In this document: positions 23,661 to 34,490 of the stretch, in pieces | Layout: each line of letters begins with the position of its first letter | How positions within the stretch are numbered: the first letter of the stretch is position 1 | Source: Cyrtodaria siliqua | Lineage: Eukaryota > Mollusca > Bivalvia > Adapedonta > Hiatellidae | NCBI GenBank assembly: GCA_037043455.1 | Contig: JAWPHD010001349.1 | Location: 1 to 64,000 of the forward strand | Length of the DNA: 64,000 nucleotides | Direction of reading: 5' to 3' | Notes under the pieces: model-generated | Seen by the model: the letters and a program-made list of their open reading frames with translations, nothing else | What the model was told of the DNA's origin: nothing | Database searches by the model: none | Translations under genes and position numbers: made by a program

Positions 23661-25193
23661 CGGTCACCTGCATGTATAGTTATCATCACCAAACTTTTAC
23701 GGATATCTTTTGTTTTTTAATTGTGTTTACCTTTTTAGTCATATATAAAACATTTCACATAGCATAATATATATACTACTGAATACAACAGTGAAGGGAT
23801 ACTGATGTTTTTACTGAAAACAACCTCTAGTTTTCTTGCATACCGGATAAGGTTATCCGTGTTTTACATGGGTGATGGAAAGCCTGATCTTAAAGTCGCG
23901 CACTGATATCAACAATGACAATTGCATGACGTGTAAATAAACATGCAAAATGTTAGTAGCTGGCGACGTCAATCCGCAGAATGTAAATGGTATGCAAGAA
24001 AAAGAATCAATCATGGGTATCCGGTTCAGATCTGTAGGGAAATTCCAACCCTCAGTAAAACTGTTTTAATCAGAACCTCGACAAAGTCTCGGTTCGATAA
24101 AAACAATTATACCTCATGTTGGAATTCCCGATGTTCACCGGACACCCATAAAAGATTCTTATATTCTTTAATATTCTAATTTATGTTTAAAATAGATTAT
24201 TGATGTGATATAATCAACATTTAGCACTAAGCACAAACAATTTACTTTGAACAATTCAAATTATTATTTTAAATGCAAATATGCATGTTACATAGAAAAA
24301 CTGAGAAGCCGTAAAAATAACCCCACAACTTAAACCGTTACCCCCCAAAAAACTTCAAGATTCTCCTGTGTCTCTTTAAAGCTAGATATGGTTTTAAAAA
24401 TCCATAACTGCATTGAGCTCATCATTCAGTATTCTGCCATACTGAACATTGACGAGGAGCTTACACATTCAACCATAAACGAACGGAAACTTACATAGTG
24501 CAAACTTAAAAAGGATATGGTTTTCCAAGTTTCTGTTAAAGAAATTGATAATTAATTAATGATCACTCATCTACTGATTTTTACTCTAGTGAATGGTAAA
24601 AACTTTTCATAAAATTTCTTGACTTTTTTAATAATGCCAAGTTGGCAACAGATGTCATATGTTGATCATTTCTTGCCAAATATTCATCTGAAAATGAATG
24701 AAAAGATACAAATTCTATCTAAAGTTATAGAAATAACATGATAACAATGAAAAATAATAATCAAACAGCTCCTACCAGGAGAGAAACGGGCGGGAGGTTT
24801 TTACCAAAAAACGATATGAAAGTGTACAATTAAAAGGTTACTGTGTGTGGCAAAATAATACCAGGAACTCATTGTTTTGGTGCAGAATGATTGTCCTGTG
24901 TCAAAACAACTTGTTCCCAGTAATATTTTATCATACAATTCAGTAACCTTTAGGGCAGGGTATATGAAGTCCATCATACCTGGAGTACATTTTTGTTCAC
25001 ATAACTCTCTCTATGCTAAGCATAACCCCATAGTCGGACAATAATACTGCATGATCAGGAGGGCAGACATTGTTTGCTGCCAGTTTTATATAACTCCTAT
25101 GTGCTGTATATTTCAGGTGCTCAGCTGACTTGAATACTTTTAACATATGGTGTGATAGTGATTGACAGATAAAAAGTGTAAGAACTCATCAAG
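23661..25193. other. Non-coding region upstream of the MFSD6-like gene
   Basis: AT-rich, with no supported frame or repeat. It should contain the promoter and any 5' UTR exon of the downstream transporter, but no TATA or initiator can be assigned. Confidence 0.4.
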
Positions 25194-25278
25194 ATGGCCG
25201 ACACTCCGAAAAAACCCTGGTACACGATCAATAGGCAGCTTCTCCCTGTGAAAGGAATTTACTTTGCTTTCCTTGCAG
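25194..25278 (+). CDS. MFSD6-like transporter, exon 1
   Basis: The start codon at 25194 lies in AAGATGGCCGAC. The exon encodes 28 residues (MADTPKKPWYTINRQLL... to ...YFAFLA) plus one base, and ends at the donor CAG|GTAAAT. The cytosolic N-terminus runs into the first membrane span. Joining this phase-1 end to the acceptor at 28637 recreates a continuous AGCGDLLPFIPIY, as expected for this family. The upstream stretch has no better in-frame start. An untranslated 5' exon cannot be excluded. Confidence 0.85.
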
Positions 25279-25458
25279 GTAAATTATCAGTATTTATATT
25301 TTCTGTAGAAAGAGTAGTAGTAAAAGCGCAACAGTGATTATAAACACTAAATTAGATTGTGTCCACATGATCACTCAACCTCATGAAACTTCACTTGTGG
25401 ACTTCTTAATGACGGGAGGTTCTCATTGTTTTTGGGGTCAGTAGGTCAACCTTTACCT

Positions 25459-25522
25459 ACCTCTGGAGTGGTTCTGAATAATCTATAGTGTGTTGATGAG
25501 CTGTTGAAATAACATTCTATTT
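25459..25522 (+). mobile_element. SINE 3'-tail fragment in intron 1
   Basis: CTCTGGAGTGGTTCTGAATA through GTGTGTTGATGAGCTGTTG matches the tail of the 16005 SINE. The head is missing. Confidence 0.6.
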
Positions 25523-25885
25523 AATTAATGTCCTTAGAGGTACCAATGTGTACCCATTGAATTTGTGGTCGAAGGTCAAGATAACCTCGTCAGCCTTTGT
25601 GAACGCATGAAACTTCCCAGGTATACTGTCTTTCATGAGAAAAGGACCCCTTTTAATTTTCACATGTGGACTGTCTTTAACGGAATGAGGTACATGTAGG
25701 TACCCATTGATTTCGAGGTAAATAGATCAAAGAGCAAGGTCAGCATGACCTGATCATAAAAGCCCTTGTCAGCTTGATATCTCTTCAAGCTTTGTACTCC
25801 TATCAAACTTCACAGGTGGAATGTCCTTGGTAAGAGAAGGACACCTTTAGATTTTAGGGGTCAATAGGTCAAGGTCACAATGACT

Positions 25886-26722
25886 TGATTATTGTCTCGC
25901 GGGTAGCGGGTAGCGAGACATAGCAGTCACTTTTCCGACAGCGGTGGCCGCATTTTAAATCAACCATATCTCAACAACCGCAGCTCAGATTTTTCTGAAA
26001 CTTTCTCAGATGCTTTGTTGGGTCAAGGGACATCACATAATGCCAAAATTACCAAGGTCAAGGTCATATTTTGCGTTATTTTCCCAAAACTTAACCTTGG
26101 TTAGGTACTTAACCGTAGTTAGGTAAGTTAACCTCAGTTAATTGTATGTAATTGCCTCATTTTCTTTGTTTGATACTTGGTCATATGTATTATTGGCATT
26201 GGTGGACGTGACTGAACGAGAAAAATTACCACGGTCAAGGTCATGTTTTGCGTTATTTACCCTAAACTACAGTTTGGTTAGGTAACCTCAGTTAACTTTT
26301 TCTGATAACTTTAATTTTTTTGTTTGATACTTGGTCATTGTTGGCATTGGTGGACATCACTTAATGACAAAAATTACCAAGGTCAAGGTCATATTTTGTG
26401 TTATTTTCCCCAAACTTAACCTTGGTTAGGTAACTTAACCTCAGTTAACTTTATGTGATTGTCTCACTTTATGTCATTGATACTTGGTCATATGTATCGT
26501 TGGCATTGGTGGACATCGCTGGACGACATAAAATACCAAGGTCAAGGTCATATTTTGCGTTATTTCCCCCAAACTTAACCTTAGTTTGGTAACTTAACCT
26601 TGGTTAGGTAACTTAACCTCAGTTAACTTTATGTGATACTTGGTCATATGTATTGTTGGCATTGGTGGTCATTGCTGAACGACAAAAAATACCAAGGTCA
26701 AGGTCATATTTTCTAGGGAAAA
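25886..26722. mobile_element. Helentron-like element, family 4, 3'-truncated (intron 1)
   Basis: The 5' end forms a hairpin (TTGTCTCGC against GCGAGAC, 25888-25919). About five tandem units of about 155-170 bp follow, each with GGCATTGGTGGACATC, ACCAAGGTCAAGGTCAT and AACTTAACCTCAGTTAACTT. A second, 5'-truncated copy occupies 48300-50294. No coding capacity. The AGGTCA direct repeats are described under findings. Confidence 0.65.
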
Positions 26723-26993
26723 AAATGGTTGTGCCTGCCCATGAGGTTTCCTTATCCGTCCATACAAACATTCTCTGTAGACAAATACAAACAAAACAAA
26801 CAAACTGTAAATACGAAGAACCAAGTTTTGCAAATTCACCTTATGTCGTACAAAGTTTTCAATCTTATAATCAATTGCACTTGCTAACTACTTTTTCCTC
26901 TTTGCAAAAATTCTTAAGTGAACGACTCAAGGCGATATGGACCTCTCATTTCAAAACTTGTTTTAAGAACACGCATTTGTAAATGTAAATATG

Positions 26994-28187
26994 CAGTGCT
27001 CAAAGAAAATTATTTTAAGAGACAGGCCCAGGGCTTGTTGCTTCTGAAAATGGACAGGCCCCGATTTGAAATGGACAGGCCCTGATTTGAAATGGACAGG
27101 CCCTGATTTAAAATGGAAAGGTCCAATATTTTTTTCTTATTGGAAATGTGTCTTTATTCACTTTTATAGCACACATTAATTTTGTTACGTATGTATTAAT
27201 CAAGCTCAGAACCTCCTCTGACTATATTTTTCTTTTTGCTACCACTTTATGCTTCCTGGTCAGCGGACTTATTTACCATTTCGTTTAAAATATGTTAGAA
27301 TAGAATATTACATAGTAATTTATAACCAATGCAAAGGAGAGTACTAGCACTTTTGCCAAACGATAATAATCTGAGCCGACTTGGTGAAAAATCAGGTTTT
27401 ATGAGACTATCAGAGCTTCCTCTGGCTATATTTTTTCTTTTTGTCACCACTTTCTCCAAGTAAAGAATTAGGAGCCTAGACTAAAATTCATTTAAAAGAA
27501 GGATTCCAGGAACTCCTTACACCTTAAATAATGAATAGAAATATACTTTATATCTGTATTTATAAATATACAGTATATATATTTTTCTTTCCACCAACAT
27601 GTATTTGTAAAGGACAGTTTTTCTTATTTGATTATGTAAAAAAAAAATAAAATAAAAAAAATAATAATATATCCGAAATTATGTACCATCCGAACTACTA
27701 TGACACCGCACTTTTACGGCCCGAACATTTCGCAAACATTCAATCGAAATACCATCAATAACGATTTTTTTTTCATGCATTAGTGTGTTTTTAATGACAA
27801 AAATGGTATTTCTTATCACAAAGGAAAGAAAACACAGCCTTAATAGCAGAATAATGAGTTTTATGTCAACAATTGTCGACCTCAAAGTTGTGACAAACTG
27901 CTGACACGAAGCCAGGCAAAATATTAAAACTTCTTATTGTTTCAATGTGTGTATAACACATTTTAATTACTTTATTGCAAGTGTTTTCACAGTTCACAAT
28001 ACACATGGGAGTATTTTGTCTTGAGGAACTTGAGCTTGAGATCCAGTAAAATTGATTTTTTTGGGGATTTTTTTTTTTTTTTTTTTTTTAGACAGGCCCG
28101 ACGGGCTCCTCGTCTGCGAAATGAGACAGGCCCGGAATTGATTTCGAGGAGCCCCGGGCGTCGGGCTATCCTATTTCTTGAGCACTG
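26994..28187. mobile_element. TIR element with GC-rich inner hairpin (intron 1), hAT-like
   Basis: CAGTGCTCAA at 26994 is matched inversely by TTGAGCACTG ending at 28187. The bases ATATG flank both ends, though a full 8-bp duplication is not clear. Near the left end a 21-bp unit (GACAGGCCCTGATTTGAAATG) repeats about three times. Near the right end GGGCTCCTCG and CGAGGAGCCC form an inner hairpin. CAGTG-type TIRs fit hAT. No transposase. Confidence 0.55.
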
Positions 28188-28239
28188 ATATGCAATACTT
28201 TTTTTCATGTGTACAATATGCATTGTGCTGGAAGTTTAC

Positions 28240-28306
28240 CTGGAGTACTGAGGGTATACAGTTCTCTAAATGACCTAAATAATGTTGATGAGCCTTTAAA
28301 GGAACA
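28240..28306 (+). mobile_element. SINE 3'-tail fragment in intron 1
   Basis: CAGTTCTCTAAATGACC through TGTTGATGAGCCTTTAAA matches the SINE tail found at 16005, at roughly 80% by eye. Only the tail is left. Confidence 0.5.
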
Positions 28307-28636
28307 CACGGCAATCTTGATTTTTTAAAAACTCACGCCGTCTCGTTACTTTTCCTACATAACTTGCATTTGTTCAATCATTAATATTAATTATTAAAAT
28401 AGTTCAAAGCAAATTGTTTTTACATATTACTTACTGTATATTTTACTGTATATAATATTGCACCAATAATATAGTTAAAACTTTTGACAATTGAAATCTC
28501 AAATTTTTTGTTTAATTATATGCAAGCAGTTTTAAAGTTTCAATAAATCGAGGTGCTTATTTCAATGCTTGATACAAAACTCAAGATATGTCCATTTAAA
28601 AATAATTTGACTTGATATTTTCCTCTACATTTGTAG

Positions 28637-30160
28637 GCTGTGGTGATCTGTTACCTTTTATACCAATCTACATGAAGCAGCTTGGCCTCTCGTCGACTGA
28701 AACCGGCATCATGTACGGGGTCATGCCCTTTATTTCCTTCTTTGTCCGACCTCTTTTCGGAGCACTGGCTGATAAACTACAACGACACAAACTAACACTG
28801 ATGTTTTGTATGATGATGACTGGCATATGTTTTTGCCTCCTGTTGGTAACACCGGCAAAGTCTGGTTCTGAAACAAAATGGATAACCTCCATACGAACTA
28901 CCGTACAATGTAATCCAATGGATTCGTTCATCAAAGATTGTGAGCCCGTTCCGGGTAATGACACGTCGGGCATGCCGATGTTACAAGCTTGTCATGTGAG
29001 TTTACGAAAATTTTCTGAACAGTTCAGCGCTAACACTAGTGGTGTAAAGTGTACAGCTTACTGTGGGTTAAGTTTCATGCCCTTAAACATGCAGGTTTGT
29101 TTCACAAATGATGTTAGCGTTTTAAGCGAGGATTCTTGCCGCAGCTGGAATGCTACAACGCCGGCACAACAGTTACAGTTTGTTATCGATGACTTATCAG
29201 CAGTTAATCGAAATAAAGTTATAGGGGAAAATAAGACATACAATGGACAAATCTGTCAAAATTATGATCTTAAAAATCTAACATACAACAATGAACAGTT
29301 CTGGCAGTTTACGTGCACCGCTGAATCATTGTTTGATTGCGAGATCAAGTGTTCAGAAAAACTCCATAAGCCATGCATTTCTGTGACAGCTACACCACTG
29401 AGCAAGACATTTTGGATTTTCTTCGTCATATATTTGTTCTGTAATACCTTCTTCAGCCCAGTACTGAGTCTCGTTGATGCGATCGCTTATGATATTCTAG
29501 GTCAAAAGGGAGGGAACTGGGGCAGGCAGAGATTGTGGGGCACCATAGGGTTTGCATTGTTTGCTATAGCATCTACGCTTATAATGGACGAGATCAGCAA
29601 ATCCAATCAGGAAGTCGATTACAAACCGTCATTCTTTATATTTCTTGCTCTCACAACCACAGCGACAGTTGTGACATTTTTTCTAGATGTTTCCGAGTCA
29701 ATAGTGTGCAAACAAATGTTCAAAAACATTACGACACTGTTGAGGTATCCGGAGATTGTTGTTTTTATGTTCATCATTGTGTGTCTGGGAATGATGAACG
29801 CGGTTACGGAGGCGTTCCTCTTTTGGTACCTACAGGACCTCGGGAGTACGCAGATAACATTGGGCCTGTGCATTCTCTTCAATTGCGTGCCAGAAATTTT
29901 TATCCTGCAGTTTGCCGGTAAAATTATCAAGAAAATCGGACATGTCCAGTGTCTGTACTTAGCGTTGCTGACCTATGCTGTCCGGTTTACCTCCTACTCG
30001 TTTTTGACGAATGCGTGGTTCGCGCTGCCGATTGAGCTCTTACATTGTTTCTGTTTCGCTCTGATGTACGCAGCAGCATCGATGTATGCCAGCAAGATTG
30101 CACCTGAGGGAATGTCTGCCACCATGCAGGGACTTGTGGGTGGACTTTTCTTCAATTTTG
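28637..30160 (+). CDS. MFSD6-like major facilitator transporter, exon 2 (main exon)
   Basis: This large exon carries residues about 29-537 of a 626-residue protein. It holds the first three spans, including PFIPIYMKQLGL and a motif-A-like GALADK. A Cys-rich extracellular loop follows (about residues 105-265) with N-glycosylation sequons NDT, NTS, NAT, NKT and NLT. Eight or so further spans follow, among them FWIFFVIYLFCNTFF, the WGRQRLWGTIG turn and ELLHCFCFALMYAA. The layout matches MFS_1_like/MFSD6 proteins: twelve spans with a long early loop. Acceptor TTTGTAG|GCTG and donor TTTTG|GTAAGA give phase-1 joins at both ends. The substrate is unknown for this family. MFSD6L-type ancestry is an alternative. 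The frame is uninterrupted, so the gene looks functional. Confidence 0.93.
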
Positions 30161-30419
30161 GTAAGATGGATGTAGTTACTTAAAATGTTTTGATAAAATT
30201 TCAATTAAATTAACTACATTTTATAATTATGATAGCTTGATTAGTTGGCTAGCTTTTTTTTTTATCCTGGCTCTACTGATAAAATGTTTGCCTAGGTTGT
30301 AGCAAATATTTTCAAAATTGGAAAAAGATACCGGTACTCAACTTGAATGAAATTTTTCAACAAAATGCAAAACAAACTACCTTTTAAGCTTACTACTTTT
30401 TATACATCCATTTGAAAAA

Positions 30420-31510
30420 TGGGACATATTATGGTATGGGGTTGTCCGTAAACATTTTGAACGATAACTTTCACCAACAGTCGACACTGATGAAACTTCA
30501 TAAGTGCATTGCTCTAATTGAAATGAGAAACCCCTTTTGTTTTTGTGACCAGTAGGTAATAGGTCACTGTCGCCATGACCTTATATGGAAAAACGCATTC
30601 CGGATGATAACTTCGAAACCATAACACCCACACTCGTGAACTTCATATGTACATTGACTTTGGTAAGGGAAAGAACCTTATTTTCTTTGAGGTCAGTAGG
30701 CCAAAGGTCAAGGTCACCATGACCTTATATGCAAATACACTTTCCGCTAAATAACCTTGAAATCGTAACACTCACACTCATTAAATTTCATTGGTACATT
30801 GCCCTTGGTCAGAGGAGGAACCCTGTTTCCTTTGGGGTCACTAGGTCAAAAGTCAAGGTCACCAGTAAATATTCCAAGGGATAATTGCAGGAGTATAATA
30901 CTTGCACTCATGAAACTTTGTAGGAACATTGCCCTTGGTGAGAGGAGAAACCCTATTGCTTAAGGGTGTAGTAGGTCAAAGGTGAAGGTCACCATGTCCT
31001 CATATGGACATACACATTCCAAATAACAACCCCGGAAATATAATACACTCATTTATTAAACTTTATAGGTGCATTGTCCTTGGTTAGAGGAGGAAGCTAA
31101 TTGCTTTGGGTTAAGTAGGTCATCAAGGTCACAGTTACTTGACAATGATTGAATCCTAAAAGGCATTTTCCCCACTGTAAACATGGTAAATTGTAACTAT
31201 TTTGAAACTTTACACAAATAGTACCCATGTTAAAACAACAACCCCTAACGATTTTTTGCTTAGTAGGTCAAATATCAAGGTCACTGTGACCTGATCATGG
31301 CAAATTCTTTTCTGGCTGTTAGTCACAAAGTATTTGACTTACCATCTTGAAACTTTATACAAATAGTGCTCTTGGTTAAACAACAGCCCCTATCAGTTTT
31401 ATTTTGTTAGAAGGTCAAAGGTCACGGTCATATTGACTTGATACCAAGGAAATGCTTTTAACATAAAAACTTCAGCAAATGGGCGTATAATGCCCCGTTA
31501 GGCTTCGCTG
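30420..31510. mobile_element. Tandem-bodied element, family 8 (intron 2)
   Basis: The left end (AATGGGACATATTATGG, then GGGGTTGTCCGTAAAC) and right end (GGGCGTATAATGCCCC, GTTAGGCTTCGCTGTTG) are imperfect inverses. The right end folds by GGGC/GCCC. Between are about seven units of about 150 bp with ACATTGCCCTTGGT, GTCAGTAGGTCAAAGGTCA-like and AGGTCACCATGACCT. No coding frame. Confidence 0.55.
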
Positions 31511-31679
31511 TTGTATCAGCTGAACTAATTTGATGGTGGTATTCATTATTGTCATCCTCAAAGTAATGAGCCTGTAATAATGTCACCCATTTGTGATTGT
31601 CGACATTTCTGGAATTTGATATTTGAAAATGGAATAACCTTATAATTACTGAACACTTTAGAACACTTTTGATTTTTAG

Positions 31680-31877
31680 GGAAGGGATTGGGAAGTCTCC
31701 TGACAGGTAAGCTGTTTGACCCCGTGTCAGGCCTCGGAGCAGTGTGGACTTTCCGTGCGTATGCTATCGCGGCCCTCATCTTGCTCATTCTGTATGCCAC
31801 TGTACAGACAGTGTTCTTCAAGAAACCTACAAAGTCTGTGGAAACTTCACCAAAGCCAAAGCCTGAATCTTATACAG
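31680..31877 (+). CDS. MFSD6-like transporter, exon 3
   Basis: Acceptor TTTTTAG|GGAAGG and donor ACAG|GTAAGT bracket 198 nt. The join with exon 2 gives FFNFGKGLGSLLTGKLFDPV, a continuous MFS loop. The last span follows (RAYAIAALILLILYATVQTV) and a charged FFKKPTKSVETSPKPKPES cytosolic tail. The phase is 1 on both sides. If the donor were not used, the frame would run on into intron 3 for about 32 more residues and stop. Confidence 0.9.
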
Positions 31878-31969
31878 GTAAGTTTAAGGAAAAGCCTTTG
31901 ACACAAAATTCACCTAAATTCTGGTTAATAAAAATAAATAATATACTCTGCTTTCTTGCAAGTCATGCG

Positions 31970-32515
31970 AGATAGATGTTTCTCCCATTTCTAGTCATGT
32001 GAGATAGAGGTTTTCCTCATGTGAGATAGATGTTTCTCCCATTTCTAGTCATGTGAGATAGAGGTTTTCCTCATGTGAGATAACTCTATCTTACATGACG
32101 CGTGAATTTTACATGAAACGTCATGACGTCATGGTGGTGATGACGCCTTGTTCTCAGCAGAGCCTCGTCCCTGGTTATGATTCTGACCCTCGGGTGAGAG
32201 TTCCCTATCTCACATGGATACTCCTGATGGATTTTTATAGTCTCATGTGAGGTAATTCTATCTTACATGACATGTGACTCACATGAAACGTCATGACGTC
32301 ACAAAGTATGCATGTGACAGAGCCTAGTCCTGGTTACAAATCTGACCGTCGAGTGAGATTTCCCTATCTCACATGGATACTCATGATGGATATTCTGCCA
32401 GTACCCAGTACCTATGTGAGATAGAGTTTAGGGTTTTTCCCTATGTAAGGTAACTTTTATCTGACATTCTGACATGATCTTTATTTGATCTCTTATCTGA
32501 CATGAGGCCAAATAA
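31970..32515. repeat. CATGTGAGATAG repeats with two CRE palindromes (intron 3)
   Basis: TCATGTGAGATAGA units repeat at 31970-32080, followed by two related units about 170 bp apart (TCTATCTTACATGAC ... CCCTATCTCACATGG), so direct and inverted copies alternate. Each long unit contains a perfect TGACGTCA (32124-32131 and 32294-32301). Possibly a MITE-derived array. Confidence 0.6.
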
Positions 32516-32574
32516 ATTACATGCTCAAAAAAAATAGGGTAGGTAGGGAATATATTTTATTTGTTTGTCTTTTT

Positions 32575-34490
32575 AGCTCTACTGATCAGAGATCAGCAGA
32601 GCTTATGCCGTGGTGCGGCGTCCGTCGTCCGTCCGTCTGTCCGTCCGTCTGTCCGTCCGTTAACTTTTATTTGTAGCGACTACTCCTCTGAAACTACTGG
32701 ATGGATATTCATAAAACTTTACAGAAATGTTGCCCATGAAGTCTAGTTGATCCTAGCAAAAATTCATGTTGATGTGAAATCCAAGATGGCCGCCAAAGCT
32801 AAAAATAGATTTTTTAAATTCAAGTTTGTAGCGACTACTTCTTGAAAACTATAAGTGATATTGATATGGGACTTTTTCTAAAATGATCAGCATGACATGA
32901 TGTTGGTCCTTATCAAAAATCGTTTTGATTTGACGTTAAACGTGGCTGCCAGCGGCCATCTTTGTTTACATAGAGTTATATAGTAAAAACTTGTAGCGAC
33001 TACTCCTCTGAAACTACCTGGCGGATTTTCATGAAACTTTACAGGAATGTTGCTCTTAATGTCTAATTGATCCTAGCAAAATTTCAGGTCGGCCGGAAAT
33101 TCAAGATGGCCGCCATGGCTAAAAATAGATTTTCAAAATACAAGTTTGTAGCGACTACTTCTTGAAAACTATAAGTGATATTGATATGGGACTTTTTCTA
33201 AAATGATCAGCATGACATGATGTTGATCCTTGTGGAAAATTATTTTGATTCGACATTAAACATGGCTGCCAGTGGCCATCTTTGGTTACACAGAGTTATA
33301 TAGTAAAAACTTGTAGCGACTACTACTCTGAAACTACTTGACGGATGTTCATGATACGTCACAGGAATGTTGATCTTGATGTCTAGTTGATCCTAGAAAA
33401 ATTTCAGGTCGGCCGGAAATTCAAGATGGCCGCCACAGCTAAAAATAGATTTAAAATAAATAAGTTTGTAGAGACTACTTCTTCAAAACTATAAGAGATA
33501 TTGATATGGGACTTTTTCTAAAATGATCAGTATGACATGATGTTGGTCCTTGTCGGAAATCGTTTTGATTTGACGTTAAACATGGCTACCAACGGCCATC
33601 TTTGTTTACAAAGAGTTATATAATGAAAACTTGTAGCGACTACTCCTCTGAAACTACTTGACGGATTTTCATGAAACTTCACAGGAATGTTGCTCTTAAT
33701 GTCTAATTGATCCTAGCAAAATTTCAGGTCGGCCGGAAATTCAAGATGGCCGCCATGGCTAAAAATAGATTTTCAAAATACAAGTTTGTAGCGACTACTT
33801 CTTGAAAACTATAAGTGATATTGATATGGGACTTTTTCTAAAATGATCAGCATGACATGATGTTGATCCTTGTGGAAAATTATTTTGATTCGACGTTAAA
33901 CATGGCTGCCAGTGGCCATCTTTGGTTACACAGAGTTATATAGTAAAAACTTGTAGCGACTACTACTCTGAAACTACTTGACAGATGTTCATGAAACTTC
34001 ACAGGAATGTTGATCTTGATGTCTAGTTGATCCTAGAAAAATTTCAGGTCGGCCGGAAATTCAAGATGGCCGCCACAGCTAAAAATAGATTTAAAATAAA
34101 TAAGTTTGTAGCGACTACTTCTTCAAAACTATAAGAGATATTGATATGGGACTTTTTCTAAAATGATCAGTATGACATGATGTTGGTCCTTGTCGAAAAT
34201 CGTTTTGATTTGACGTTAAACATGGCTACCAACGGCCATCTTTGTTTACATAGAGTTATATAATGAAAACTTGTAGCGACTACTCCTCTGAAACTACTTG
34301 ACGGATTTTCATGAAACTTCACAGGAATGTTGCTCTTAATGTCTAATTGATCTTAGCAAAATTTCAGGTCGGCCGGAAATTCAAGATGGCCGCCACGGTT
34401 AAAAATAGATTTTCAAAAAACAAGTCTGTAGCGACTACTTCCTGAAATCAAAATCAATCAGTAGAGCTTCAAGGTCATTGACCTCTTGTT
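32575..34490. mobile_element. Helentron/HINE-like element, family 1, copy E (intron 3)
   Basis: Complete: AGCTCTACTGATC hairpin, GTCC/GTCT microsatellite, about five and a half 320-bp units, and the end CAGTAGAGCT, AGGTCATTGACCT (34472-34484), CTCTTGTT. Blocks at about 33120-33720 and 33760-34370 are nearly the same, pointing to segmental duplication of paired units inside the element. It lies in the sense direction of the host gene. Confidence 0.75.

Noticed and set aside
29535..29921. 128-residue frame and antisense frames within the transporter exon
   Set aside because: They overlap exon 2 of the MFSD6-like gene in other frames and lack any features of their own.
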